DNA of 28,259 nt. It comes from Collinsella sp. UBA6357 (GTDB lineage Bacteria > Actinomycetota > Coriobacteriia > Coriobacteriales > Coriobacteriaceae). Within the stretch, counting starts at the first letter, position 1. Each line of letters opens with the position of its first letter. A program made the position numbers and the translations under genes. Of the stretch, positions 15,434 through 25,652 are shown piece after piece. Below the pieces are notes generated by a model. It did not search any database. It saw only the letters and a program-made list of their open reading frames with translations, and was not told the origin of the DNA. The stretch is taken from NCBI GenBank assembly GCA_002437815.1, contig DJRP01000013.1, forward strand, positions 54,270 to 82,528. Reading direction: 5' to 3'.

Positions 15434-16601
15434 TCGCTCGCGCTGCGAACAGCTCGTTGGCCATTTGCTCGACAAGATCCGAGGATGCATCGCTCCACGG
15501 CATCGAGGTCATGATCGACATCACGTACGTGCGGCCGTCGATCTGGATGAGCCCGCTATCGCAAGTAGCTTCATAACCCTGCTCGTCGATCCAACCCGCC
15601 TTGTCAAACACATTGGCCTCATCGCTTTGGATACCAGCGCGAATAAACGACATCTCCGTCGAGCTGAGCTGCCGCGATAGCCACCGCGATGTCTCGCTAT
15701 CGGTCGACAGGTAGGCGCTCATCTCTTTCCAGAGTTTTGCCGAGGTGCGAGCGCAATACGTGGGAAATTCGCCTCCGTCGGTCGGCTGTGCCTCCTCGGC
15801 ATCGAGGGCCGTTGCCCAATCTTCGAATCCCATGTCATTAAATGCCTCGCGCAAGGCGATAAACGAATCGTTATCCGAATTAATGATCGAGGCCTCGATC
15901 AACTCGCGAACCGTCATGTCGCCCATAGTCGAATCTTTGTCATACGTCGAAAGGGGCTTATCAAGCTTCACTTGCCCCGTCTCGACCAGCGCCTCGCAAA
16001 TATAGAGCGCATAGGGCGCCTTGAAGCCGCTCGCGCCATACACCTCGGCATCCGCGTTATAGGTCACGCCCTTGCCGCTCGATAGGTCATAGAAAACGAT
16101 GCCCACGTCACCCGACTCCTCAGCTTGGGAAATCAGGGTTTTGAGCATGGCAAACTCACCGTGGTTGCACACCGGCGCCTTGCCGCCGTTGAGTGAGAAT
16201 GTTTGGACCGATTGACCTGTAGGAATGCCATCCAACTCATTCTTGGACGTTGCAGCCTTCTTTGAAGATTTCTTCGATGAGCCCGATCTAGAGGAGCTCT
16301 TGGCATCGACGGACGCCGCCGAGGACCCAGCATCGCCTGCCTGGCTCGCGGTACACGTTTTGAACGATAGACCAGCGACTACCGCTACCAGCAAAATGAC
16401 AGCCAGAACGGCATACTTGACCCACGGTGCATATTCGCTTGAGCGGCCGTTTAAACCGCGCCCGCTATAGCGATCACCACGATCATCATGTTGATATCGA
16501 CGCTGCGATGCATCTGGGCGCACGGAGTCTCCCTTCGTTCTGTTACACAACAAGGGTGCATCATACTCATCACGTCCACGCTCGGGTTTCACAATGCGCA
16601 A
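15423..16601 (-). CDS. Membrane-anchored serine hydrolase, class A beta-lactamase fold
   Basis: The 392-residue protein has a basic, disordered N-terminus, one membrane segment (about 61-80), a Ser/Lys/Ala-rich linker (about 84-120), then an extracytoplasmic domain of penicillin-recognising fold. Motif 1 SxxK is SGFK (Ser 191, Lys 194), motif 2 is SDN (242-244), and motif 3 is KAG (334-336) in place of KTG. I see no Ω-loop ExxLN, whose Glu is the deacylating base of class A beta-lactamases, so ordinary beta-lactamase activity is doubtful; it resembles the Beta-lactamase2 group of uncharacterised wall-associated hydrolases. The start is unclear: TTG 16601 has AGAGAAG at 8 bases, GTG 16592 has weaker spacing, and no in-frame ATG occurs before the membrane segment. 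It lies 81 bases after pflA in the same direction. Confidence 0.88.
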   Translation of the reverse strand: MRIVKPERGRDEYDAPLLCNRTKGDSVRPDASQRRYQHDDRGDRYSGRGLNGRSSEYAPWVKYAVLAVILLVAVVAGLSFKTCTASQAGDAGSSAASVDAKSSSRSGSSKKSSKKAATSKNELDGIPTGQSVQTFSLNGGKAPVCNHGEFAMLKTLISQAEESGDVGIVFYDLSSGKGVTYNADAEVYGASGFKAPYALYICEALVETGQVKLDKPLSTYDKDSTMGDMTVRELIEASIINSDNDSFIALREAFNDMGFEDWATALDAEEAQPTDGGEFPTYCARTSAKLWKEMSAYLSTDSETSRWLSRQLSSTEMSFIRAGIQSDEANVFDKAGWIDEQGYEATCDSGLIQIDGRTYVMSIMTSMPWSDASSDLVEQMANELFAARATFA

Positions 16602-16682
16602 ACTTAGGCTTCTCTAAAGAACCTACAGCCTTTGCTATACATTTCGATATGAAGTGACGAACAACGCCTTTACCGCCGGGCG

Positions 16683-17492
16683 CTAACCGTGAAGCTCCTG
16701 ACGGCGTGCCTTCATGCCGCGCAGCACGGCATTGCGCAGCTCAGGGATACGTGCTTTGTCCATCTGCGGCGTATCTTTAAGCTTGTAGGGAATTCCCAGC
16801 TGTTCGTATTTGGCAACGCCCATGGTGTGATACGGCAGCATTTCCAGCCCGACCACGTTATGCCAGGGAGCGATAAGACGGCCCAGCGTCTCGCACTCCT
16901 CAACGCTGTCGGTCATACCCGGCACCACCACATGTCGAATGACGACCTTGATCTTACGGCGCGACAGCTCATCGCCAAAAGCCAAGATGCGGGCGGAATC
17001 GCAACCCGTTAGTTTTTTATGCTCCAGAGGATCTGCGTGCTTGATATCGAGCAGCACCATGTCGGTATGGTCGAGAGCTCGCTCGAAGCGTTCCGGATGC
17101 GCGGGATCAAACGCATAGCCGCAGCTATCGAGACAGGTATGGATGCGACCCGCATCGGCAGCGTGGGCCGCGGCGAACAGATCGCCCAAAAAATCGGGCT
17201 GGAGCAGCGGCTCTCCCCCGCTGACGGTGATACCGCCACTGCGATAAAACGCCCGGTTGCTCTCGAACTCACCGAGCAGATGCTCGACCGTCACGCGCGT
17301 GCCGGCATGAACCGACCATGTATCCGGGTTGTGGCAATAGGCGCAACGCATGGGGCAGCCTTGGACAAAGACCACAAAGCGAATACCCGGTCCGTCAACC
17401 GTACCCATCGTCTCAATCGAGTGCACACGACCCAAGCTATATTTTGAATCCTCGGGGCGAGCATCAACGCCCTCAAGCGTCATTTCGGCCAT
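16683..17492 (-). CDS. pflA: Pyruvate formate-lyase activating enzyme (radical SAM)
   Basis: The activase uses a [4Fe-4S] cluster and S-adenosylmethionine to draw a hydrogen from the glycine of PFL, creating the glycyl radical. Seen in 269 residues: SIETMGTVDGPGIRFVVF, typical of PflA, the cluster motif CPMRCAYC (Cys 46, 50, 53), the GGITVSGGEPLLQPDF block for SAM binding, and LLDIKH. Length fits PflA without the extra ferredoxin insert of other glycyl-radical activases. I chose ATG 17492 (GAGGG about 9 bases upstream) over a TTG at 17501. It follows the glycyl-domain gene in the same direction, but a terminator and other stems lie between. Its substrate here would be the small separate protein at 17676-17927. 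Confidence 0.95.
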   Translation of the reverse strand: MAEMTLEGVDARPEDSKYSLGRVHSIETMGTVDGPGIRFVVFVQGCPMRCAYCHNPDTWSVHAGTRVTVEHLLGEFESNRAFYRSGGITVSGGEPLLQPDFLGDLFAAAHAADAGRIHTCLDSCGYAFDPAHPERFERALDHTDMVLLDIKHADPLEHKKLTGCDSARILAFGDELSRRKIKVVIRHVVVPGMTDSVEECETLGRLIAPWHNVVGLEMLPYHTMGVAKYEQLGIPYKLKDTPQMDKARIPELRNAVLRGMKARRQELHG

Positions 17493-17563
17493 AGCAAGCA
17501 ACCCTCAATCGAACACATGCCCAGAGACACAAGACGGATCAGACGGTCTCATATCGTCTCACT

Positions 17564-17600
17564 TAAAAGGTCTCGCCGCACATAAAGCGCGACGAGACCT
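17564..17600 (-). terminator. Terminator after the glycyl-radical domain gene
   Basis: On the minus strand AGGTCTCG (17600-17593) pairs with CGAGACCT (17575-17568), extended by CGC/GCG after one mismatch, and is followed by TTTTAAG. This is a normal intrinsic terminator ending the pflB-glycyl domain transcript before pflA. Confidence 0.75.
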
Positions 17601-17606
17601 CTTTAC

Positions 17607-17676
17607 TTGTCCAGATATGTTTGCCACCCAAACGCATCGGCTTTGGACAAACATCCCGGTAAGAGCTCGAGCTCTT
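17607..17676. repeat. Stem-loop and 16-bp palindrome after the glycyl-domain gene
   Basis: TTGTCCA (17607-17613) and TGGACAA (17644-17650) bracket an inner GTTTG/CAAAC stem. Next to them, 17661-17676 is a perfect palindrome, AAGAGCTCGAGCTCTT, touching the stop codon of the glycyl-domain gene. These lie between that gene and its terminator, and might protect or process the mRNA 3' end; that is inference. Confidence 0.55.
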
Positions 17677-17927
17677 TAGAACTTATCGTGGAAGGTACGG
17701 GAGATGACCTCGTCCTGCTGCTCCTTGGTGAGCGTGTGGAAGTTCACGGCGTAGCCGGAAACACGAATGGTCAGCTGCGGGTACTTCTCGGGATGAGCCT
17801 GGGCATCGAGCAGCGTCTCGCTGTTGAAGACGTTGATGTTGAGGTGGTGGCCACCCTTCTCGGCATAGGCGTCGAGCATATGGACCAGGTTGTCGGCCTG
17901 AGCCTCGGGAACTTCAGAAACCTTCAT
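17676..17927 (-). CDS. grcA: Stand-alone glycyl-radical domain of pyruvate formate-lyase (GrcA-like)
   Basis: This 83-residue protein is the C-terminal glycyl-radical domain of PFL as a separate gene. It contains GGHHLNINVFN, HPEKYPQLTIRVSGYAVNF with the radical glycine at 58, and LTKEQQDEVISRTFHDKF, matching the end of a full-length PFL. E. coli GrcA/YfiD is a longer (127-residue) spare part that rescues oxygen-cut PFL. Here the large PFL gene upstream lacks this domain entirely, so the small protein should be an obligate subunit rather than a spare. ATG 17927 has AAGGAG at 7 bases. It lies 84 bases after the large gene, in the same reading frame, with two in-frame stops in the first part of the spacer. 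I use the symbol grcA for the family; functionally it is part of PflB. Confidence 0.93.
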   Translation of the reverse strand: MKVSEVPEAQADNLVHMLDAYAEKGGHHLNINVFNSETLLDAQAHPEKYPQLTIRVSGYAVNFHTLTKEQQDEVISRTFHDKF

Positions 17928-17945
17928 GATGTGTCTCCTTCATAG

Positions 17946-18010
17946 GGGAGCCAGCCAGCCGACTGGCTCCCTTAATAGTAATCGTTATTGATAGTATAAC
18001 ACTATCAATA
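17946..18010 (-). promoter_or_regulatory. Two hairpins in the spacer of the split PFL
   Basis: TATTGATAGT (17986-17995) and ACTATCAATA (18001-18010) are perfect complements around a 5-base loop directly after the pflB stop. GGGAGCCAG (17946-17954) and CTGGCTCCC (17963-17971) form a second perfect stem just before the Shine-Dalgarno of the small gene. Neither is followed by a T-tract in the reading direction, so they look like mRNA processing or stability structures that set the ratio of the two proteins, rather than terminators. Confidence 0.65.
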
Positions 18011-18011
18011 G

Positions 18012-20063
<2,052 letters not shown>

Positions 20064-20482
20064 TGTGTAACCACGCTCCTGTTACGTAGTCGGGCAGCGC
20101 AAACGCGCCGCTGCTTATTGAATTCCCAGGAGTCGGTTTGCACGACCGGCGACTGACAGACTTCTCCTTGCGCCAGCGCAGGGAAAATCGTATTCCACCT
20201 CGTTGACAGCAATCCTCTTGCCCGAGATTTCACCCACGCGTGAAGGATACCATAGCAGCCTTATTTATCAGGGCTGTTATATGTGCCTTTTTCTATGCCA
20301 TTTATCAGTATTCGATAAATCCGCAGGAAATCTGACAACTGTCAGCTGTCGTTCACCGATTCCATAAAAAAGGGCGCCTATCGATGATCCGTTTATCGTG
20401 CAGCTGTTATGTCAGCTTTATCTAGCTGCAGTGATTAAGCTTGCGTCCCGTCATTCCCACTTATGTAGGACAACAACAGACA
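20064..20482 (-). promoter_or_regulatory. Upstream region of pflB with dyads and a -10 element
   Basis: This A+T-richer gap has no gene I can support. ATTTATC (20300-20306) and GATAAAT (20314-20320) form a dyad with a 7-base centre, and ATTTATCAG recurs as a direct copy at 20263-20271 and 20300-20308. On the minus strand TATAAC (20281-20276) could be a -10; with a start near 20269 the dyad centre falls about 41 bp upstream, the place of a class II activator site. A further palindrome, CTGACA-ac-TGTCAG, lies at 20332-20345. The sequences do not match the FNR or CRP consensus well, so the regulator is unknown. The rest (20346-20482) shows nothing further. Confidence 0.4.
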
Positions 20483-20539
20483 GATGCCGCAGCTTGCATC
20501 GGGAGACACAGGAACTCCCCCATCACAAGCTGCGGCATC
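20483..20539 (-). terminator. Terminator of the SDR-kdgT unit
   Basis: GATGCCGCAGCTTG (20483-20496) and CAAGCTGCGGCATC (20526-20539) are perfect 14-bp complements with GGGAG/CTCCC nested inside. Read leftward, the stem is followed by TCTGTTGTTGTCC, T-rich though interrupted. It lies 32 bases beyond the kdgT stop. Confidence 0.72.
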
Positions 20540-20571
20540 ATGTCCTTGGATGCCTTGGTACCAAGCGGCGG

Positions 20572-21585
20572 CTACGCCGTTGCCGTGGCCTTGTCGTTAT
20601 GGGCCGCCTTGGTGTCTTGGCCGTTAAAGTGCTTGTGGCACCAGCTGGTGACGAGCGGGGTCAAGATGGCCGTCACGATGGCGCAAGCGGCAACCTGCGC
20701 CGTTGCCGTTGCGAGCACGGCCCCACCGTAAGCGGCCTCGTTGACGCTTGCCATGGCAGCGGGCGTGGCGACGTTGGCGCCGGCGCAGCTCGAGATGGCA
20801 GCGCCCGCGACACCCGTGCCGCCTGTAGCCTTGTCGGCCGCGATTACGGGAATGGCAAAGACAACCGAGCAGATGACGCCCAGCAGGATACCCGGCAGAC
20901 CGCCGTTGATGAGCTGACCGAACGTCATGGTCGAGCCCATGGCAAAGAAGACGAGCACGATGATGGCGGAAAGCGCCGGGGCCATCATCTTCTTGAAGCT
21001 GGGGAACAGGTTGCCCAGGATGATGCCGACGATGATGGGCAGGATAGCACCCACAAGCGACCAGCCGATAGGAGCCTGACCGGCAGCACCGAGCACGATC
21101 ATGGTGACAGGAGGACCGACGACCAGCGTGGTGATGGCGACGGCGCCACGCTCTGCCTCGTTGCCCATCGTGCCCATGAGGCCGGCGTACATGGCGTTGT
21201 TGGCGCCGGTGCATGCGGCCAAGATCACCATGGCCGAGATACCAAAGAGATTATCGTTGAACAGGTAGAGCACGATCAGCGCCACCGCGATGACCACGAT
21301 CTGCTTGACCGCGATGATGATGGCGCCGCGAGCGGCCGCGGCAGGCGCGCTCTTGAACGAAATGGTCGTACCCACGATCAGCAGAAAAGCACCCACGAGC
21401 GGGCTTGCGCCCTGTTGGGTCATGCCCAGCGTAAAGCTGCCGAGCGTCTTGAACAGATCGGGAAACAGGGTGTTGAGCAGGCAGCCCAGCAAAAGCGGCA
21501 CCAAAATGTTGGCGCCGGGGATGGAAGACATCTTAAAAAACGGCTCCTTGGCCGCCGGCGCCTCCACCGCAGTCGATTCACTCAT
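20572..21585 (-). CDS. kdgT: 2-keto-3-deoxygluconate permease
   Basis: The 337-residue protein is an integral membrane transporter of the KdgT family, which imports 2-keto-3-deoxygluconate, a breakdown product of pectin and uronates, by cation symport. About ten hydrophobic segments are visible, with family-typical glycine-rich parts GANILVPLLLGCLLNTLFP, CTGANNAMYAGLMGTMG and TGGTGVAGAAISSCAGANVATPAA. A short polar C-terminus ends the protein. ATG 21585 follows GAGGAG at 7 bases; the in-frame sequence upstream is not protein-like. The gene follows an SDR oxidoreductase (gap 108 bases), which may act on the imported sugar acid. Kinase and aldolase genes for the rest of the pathway are not in the window. 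Confidence 0.9.
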   Translation of the reverse strand: MSESTAVEAPAAKEPFFKMSSIPGANILVPLLLGCLLNTLFPDLFKTLGSFTLGMTQQGASPLVGAFLLIVGTTISFKSAPAAAARGAIIIAVKQIVVIAVALIVLYLFNDNLFGISAMVILAACTGANNAMYAGLMGTMGNEAERGAVAITTLVVGPPVTMIVLGAAGQAPIGWSLVGAILPIIVGIILGNLFPSFKKMMAPALSAIIVLVFFAMGSTMTFGQLINGGLPGILLGVICSVVFAIPVIAADKATGGTGVAGAAISSCAGANVATPAAMASVNEAAYGGAVLATATAQVAACAIVTAILTPLVTSWCHKHFNGQDTKAAHNDKATATA

Positions 21586-21693
21586 ATATATTCTCCTCTG
21601 ATGGCATACGGCAGACCCGTACGCGCGATGCACAAAAAGGGCGACGGCCCCCGGCGATAGGAAGCCGCCGCCATAACGGAACAAGAACGTGTT

Positions 21694-22443
21694 TTACCCG
21701 TCGAGGACGATACCGCCGTCGCAGTCGCCGATCTCGCCGTTGACGAAACTTGCAAGGTCAGAGGCGAAGAATAGAACCATCTGCGCCGGCTCGCTGGCCT
21801 GGGCGGCGCGGCCCAGGGGAATACCGTTGATAATGCGCTGCGAGTTCTCGTCCGACAGAATCGAGGTCATGTCGGTAAGCGTCAACGACGGGCAGACGGC
21901 GTTGCAGCGAATGCCGAACTTGCCGCCCTCCTTGGCGACCGCCTTGGTCAGGCCGTTGACGCCGGCCTTGGAGCTGGCATAAGCTGCGGTGCCCAGCAGG
22001 CCGCCACCAATCTTGCCGGCGACGGAGCTCACGTTGACGATCGTGCCGGCGCGAGCCGCCTTGAAGTGCGGGTACACGGCGTTCATCATCGTGAACGTAC
22101 CGTTGAGGTTAATGTCGATGGTGCGGCGCCACTCAGTGTCATCGATCTCATCGAACTTCTTGGTGCTGATGACGCCGGCGCAGTTGATGAGGATGTTGGT
22201 CTGGGGAAGATCCTTGAAGATCCGCTCTACGGTCTCGCGCGCCTTGGGCGCATCCGCAACGTCCAGCTGATAGAACTTGTTGCCCTCGCCGAGCTCGGCA
22301 ACAGCCGCCTCGCCCTTGGTTGCGTTTCGCGCGATGAGCGCGACATGGCCGCCGCCCGCAACGATACCCTTGGCGATCTCAAAGCCGATGCCCTGGGTGC
22401 CGCCGGTCACGATCGCGGTCTTACCCGTGAAGTCAAATGACAT
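21694..22443 (-). CDS. SDR-family oxidoreductase, possibly KduD-like
   Basis: The 249-residue protein is a classical short-chain dehydrogenase: the cofactor loop TGGTQGIG (13-20), NCAG (87-90), a catalytic Ser in NVSS (139-140), YASSK with Tyr 155 and Lys 159, and a C-terminal substrate loop ending in DCDGGIVLDG. The Arg at 39 after beta-2 (IARN) is compatible with NADP(H), but not decisive. Beside kdgT the likeliest role is 2-dehydro-3-deoxy-gluconate 5-dehydrogenase (KduD) or gluconate 5-dehydrogenase, but sequence motifs alone do not tell SDR substrates apart, so I give no symbol. ATG 22443 has GGGGAGGATGGAG upstream. It is first in the unit with kdgT. Confidence 0.9.
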   Translation of the reverse strand: MSFDFTGKTAIVTGGTQGIGFEIAKGIVAGGGHVALIARNATKGEAAVAELGEGNKFYQLDVADAPKARETVERIFKDLPQTNILINCAGVISTKKFDEIDDTEWRRTIDINLNGTFTMMNAVYPHFKAARAGTIVNVSSVAGKIGGGLLGTAAYASSKAGVNGLTKAVAKEGGKFGIRCNAVCPSLTLTDMTSILSDENSQRIINGIPLGRAAQASEPAQMVLFFASDLASFVNGEIGDCDGGIVLDG

Positions 22444-22797
22444 ATGACTCCATCCTCCCCTATAAAGGTGTGCCTCCTCGCGGGAAGTTGGAGCATCGCT
22501 CGTGGCGATAATTGAGTCCCTGTCGTCATGGTGGTGACAACCCCTCGCCTAACGACTCATACTGTAATCCTTTGAATCGCTTCAAGTTATTAAAATATTT
22601 CAAATAGGTCACATGGCACCCTTCGTCGCATCTCTCTTGTTTTTGACCCCTCATGAAGTGAAGGCCGAGCTTCTCTCGGAAAGGCATGCGCATCATGTGT
22701 GACCATCCTGTGATGAATCCCACCAAACTGCATAACGATCCTTATTAGTGGAATCATCTTGCACCGTAAATAGTTTCTAGTGTTAAGGAGGTTCCAC
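22444..22797. other. Divergent intergenic region, SDR / MarR
   Basis: This 354-base gap carries the promoters of two divergent units, and no gene is supported. A small dyad TTGAA-tcgct-type repeat is at 22572-22585 (TTGAA with TTCAA), and GGTCACA (22607-22613) and TGTGACC (22698-22704) are complements about 85 bases apart. A TTGCAC at 22759-22764 is -35-like but no good -10 fits before the MarR gene. None of these is assigned to a protein. Confidence 0.3.
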
Positions 22798-23286
22798 GTG
22801 ATAGAGGAGACCGGCGTCCGGCAGGATACGGACCCCGACTACCGCAAGCTTGGACAGGAGCTGTTCCGCGAGTTCGGTGGGATGCATCAACGCATCTCGC
22901 GCATCATGGACAACGCCATGGGCGGCGAGATGGCTGTCATGCGCGCCCTTCTGCTCGCCGGGGGCACGCTCACACCCTCGGAGCTTGCCGATCGCGCTTG
23001 GGTGTCCAACGCCCGCGTTGCCAACATCCTCAAGGCCCTTGAGCAAAAGGGATGGATCGAGCGCGAGCACTCCAAAGAGGACCGTCGCCGCGTGATTGTC
23101 ACGATCACGGACAAGGGCCGCACCGACATCGACATCAAGCGTCGGGAGTTTGAGGGACGCACCGCCGCGTTTCTCGAGCAGCTCGGCGAGGAAGATACCC
23201 GCGACATGGTGCGGCTCCTGCGTCGCACCAACCAGATCATCGATAGCAACCATAAAGAAAGGAGTGGTAAACCGTGCGAATCATAA
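22798..23286 (+). CDS. MarR-family transcriptional regulator
   Basis: The 162-residue protein is a winged-helix regulator of the MarR family, usually a dimeric repressor released by small ligands. Seen: N-terminal dimerisation helix, then TLTPSELADRAWVSNARVANILKALEQKGWIER as helix-turn-helix with recognition helix, the wing SKEDRRRVIVTITDKG, and a C-terminal helix pair. I chose GTG 22798, since AAGGAGG lies 6 bases before it; a GTG 18 bases upstream would place that sequence inside the gene. It overlaps the first ABC exporter gene by 13 bases, so it most likely controls its own operon in response to an exported compound, which is inference from context. Confidence 0.93.
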   Translation: MIEETGVRQDTDPDYRKLGQELFREFGGMHQRISRIMDNAMGGEMAVMRALLLAGGTLTPSELADRAWVSNARVANILKALEQKGWIEREHSKEDRRRVIVTITDKGRTDIDIKRREFEGRTAAFLEQLGEEDTRDMVRLLRRTNQIIDSNHKERSGKPCES

Positions 23287-25652
23287 AGCTCTTCAAAAAA
23301 CATGTCGTCGCGCTCATCGCGGCCATCGTGCTCATCGTAATCAGCTGCAATGCCGATCTCGCGCTGCCCACATATATGAGCGATATCGTCGATGTGGGCA
23401 TTCAACAAAAAGGCATCGAGTCCCCAGTACCCATGACCATCCGCGAGGATTCGCTCGCCGACCTTAAGCTCTTTATGACGGCCAAGGATGCCAAGGCGGT
23501 CGAGGCAGCCTACGGAAAGGCCGACAAGGACGGCATCCGCACCTACATCGGTAGCGACGCCGATCGCGCATCCGACAGCAAGCTCGCCGACATCATGAGC
23601 CTGCCCGAGACCGTGGTGCTCTCGCTCAATCAAGGCATCGACGCCGACAAAATGGAGGACATGGGCGCCGGCACCACCAGCGCCTCGAACGGCTCCGCCG
23701 ACACCGCCACCTCCGCGCCGACCCCCGAGCAGATGGCGCAGATGACGCCCGACGAGCTCGCTGCGCTGCAGAAGAAGGCCGAAGCCGGCCAGAAGATGCA
23801 GGCCCAGATCAAGGCCGATGGCAACAAGTTCACCATGAAAACCGTGCGTATCGGCGTCGATGCCGGCCTCATCGAGAAGAAGAATCTGGTCGATGCCGCC
23901 GACAAGATGGCCGACCAGATGGGCTCGATGTCGGGCACCATCGTCACCCAGCGCGCCGTCTCCTACGTGAGCGACGAGTACAAGGGCCAGGGGCTCGACC
24001 TCGTCGAGGTGCAGAACAACTACCTCGCCGGCATGGCCGCCAAGATGTTCGGCCTCTGCCTGATCTCGCTCGTGGCGACCATCCTTACCGGTGCCGTGGC
24101 CTCGCACACCGCCGCCACCATCGCCCGCGACCTGCGTCGCGAGACGTTCCAGAAGGTCATGCGCTTCTCCCCCGCCGAGGTGGGCAAGTTCTCCCAGGCC
24201 TCGCTCATCACGCGCTGCACCAACGACATCCAGCAGATCCAGATGGCCGCGACGCTCTTTATCCGCATGGTCATGATGGCGCCCGTCATGGGCATCGTCG
24301 CCGTGCTGCGCGTCATCGCCAACCACACGGGCCTCGAGTGGACCATCGGCGTCGCGATCATCGCGGTGTCGGCCGTCGTCGGTGTGCTCATGGGCCTCAC
24401 CATGCCCAAGTTCAAGCGCATGCAGGGATTCGTCGACCGCGTCAACCTTTCGGCGCGCGAGATCCTCGACGGACTCATGCCCATCCGCTCGTTCAATCGC
24501 GAGGATCATGAGCTCGAGCGTTTCGACAAGGCGTCGCGCGACCTCATGAACACGCAGCTGTTCACCAACCGCGCCATGAGCTTCATGATGCCGCTCATGA
24601 TGTTCGTCATGAACTGCGTCACCGTGCTCATCGTGTGGGCCGGCTCCCACGGCGTCTCCGACGGCGTCATGCAGGTGGGCAACATGATGGCGTTCATCTC
24701 CTACACCATGCAGATCGTCATGGCGTTCATGATCCTCACCATGGTGTCGGTCATCCTGCCGCGCGCCGAGGTCGCCGCCGAGCGCGTGGAGGACGTCCTC
24801 ACCTGCCCCACCACCATCAACGACCCCGAGCATCCCAAGACGCCGGCCAAGCTGGCGCCACGCGGCGAGCTCACCTTCGACAACGTGAGCTTCCAGTACC
24901 CCGATGCCCGCGCCGACGTGATCAGCGGCGTGTCCTTCACCACCCATGCGGGCGAGATGCTCGGCATCATCGGCTCCACGGGGTCCGGCAAGTCAACGCT
25001 CGTGCAGCTCATCCCGCGCCTGTACGACGTCACCGGCGGCGCAATCCGCCTCGACGGCATCGATGTACGCGACATGACGCTCTCCGATCTTCGCGGTCGC
25101 ATCGGCTACATCCCGCAGCAGGGCCGCCTGTTCTCGGGCACCGTCGAGAGCAACCTCAAGTTCGCCGGAGACTCCGTGAGCGATGAAGACATGCGCGAGG
25201 CCGCGCGCATCGCGCAGGCCACGGACTTCATCGAGGAGCGCGAGGGCGGCTTTGACTCCGAGATCAGCCAGGGTGGCTCTAACGTCTCAGGCGGACAGCG
25301 CCAGCGCCTCGCCATCGCGCGCGCCCTCGCCAAGAAGCCCGAGGTCGTCGTGTTCGACGACTCGTTCTCCGCGCTCGACTACAAGACCGACGCCAAGCTC
25401 CGCGAGGAGCTCGCCGCGAGCGTCACCGACGCGGCGCTGGTCGTCGTGGCGCAGCGCATCGCGACCATCATGCATGCGCACCAGATCATCGTGCTCGACG
25501 ACGGCCGCGTGGTCGGCATGGGCACGCATAAGGAGCTGCTCCACAGCTGCCCCGCGTATCTCGAGATCGCGCAGAGCCAGCTCTCAGCCGAGGAGCTCGG
25601 CCTCACGCAAGATGAAATCGACGCCGTATACAACAAAGGAGGCGAGCGTTAA
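23274..25652 (+). CDS. ABC exporter half-transporter, degenerate subunit with large extracytoplasmic insert
   Basis: Type IV ABC exporter subunit of 792 residues: six membrane helices then a nucleotide-binding domain with Walker A GSTGSGKS (567-574), Q-loop Gln near 615, signature VSGGQ (671-675) and Walker B VVVFDD. The catalytic Glu is replaced by Asp 696 and the H-loop His by Gln (727, AQR), so its own site is degenerate, as in heterodimeric exporters such as TM287/288 or LmrCD. Between TM1 (about 11-30) and TM2 (about 255-275) lies a roughly 210-residue region, where the family normally has a short loop; it is charged, helical-looking and includes a Thr/Ser/Ala-rich part. Start GTG 23274 has AAAGGAG upstream and overlaps marR. 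Its stop overlaps the next start (TAATG). Confidence 0.94.
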   Translation: MRIIKLFKKHVVALIAAIVLIVISCNADLALPTYMSDIVDVGIQQKGIESPVPMTIREDSLADLKLFMTAKDAKAVEAAYGKADKDGIRTYIGSDADRASDSKLADIMSLPETVVLSLNQGIDADKMEDMGAGTTSASNGSADTATSAPTPEQMAQMTPDELAALQKKAEAGQKMQAQIKADGNKFTMKTVRIGVDAGLIEKKNLVDAADKMADQMGSMSGTIVTQRAVSYVSDEYKGQGLDLVEVQNNYLAGMAAKMFGLCLISLVATILTGAVASHTAATIARDLRRETFQKVMRFSPAEVGKFSQASLITRCTNDIQQIQMAATLFIRMVMMAPVMGIVAVLRVIANHTGLEWTIGVAIIAVSAVVGVLMGLTMPKFKRMQGFVDRVNLSAREILDGLMPIRSFNREDHELERFDKASRDLMNTQLFTNRAMSFMMPLMMFVMNCVTVLIVWAGSHGVSDGVMQVGNMMAFISYTMQIVMAFMILTMVSVILPRAEVAAERVEDVLTCPTTINDPEHPKTPAKLAPRGELTFDNVSFQYPDARADVISGVSFTTHAGEMLGIIGSTGSGKSTLVQLIPRLYDVTGGAIRLDGIDVRDMTLSDLRGRIGYIPQQGRLFSGTVESNLKFAGDSVSDEDMREAARIAQATDFIEEREGGFDSEISQGGSNVSGGQRQRLAIARALAKKPEVVVFDDSFSALDYKTDAKLREELAASVTDAALVVVAQRIATIMHAHQIIVLDDGRVVGMGTHKELLHSCPAYLEIAQSQLSAEELGLTQDEIDAVYNKGGER

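Noticed and set aside
15423..16601. Calling the serine hydrolase an antibiotic-resistance beta-lactamase
   Set aside because: The ExxLN glutamate is not seen, the KTG box is KAG, and the anchor and linker are atypical.
17676..17927. The small glycyl-radical gene as an ordinary GrcA/YfiD spare part
   Set aside because: A spare part accompanies a complete PFL; the PFL encoded here has no radical domain, and the small protein is shorter than YfiD.
22526..22726. 66-codon frame upstream of the SDR gene
   Set aside because: No ribosome binding site, no known motif, and it lies in a promoter region.
22887..24947. 686-codon open frame opposite the first ABC subunit
   Set aside because: Antisense shadow with His/Gly/Asp-rich composition and no recognisable motif.
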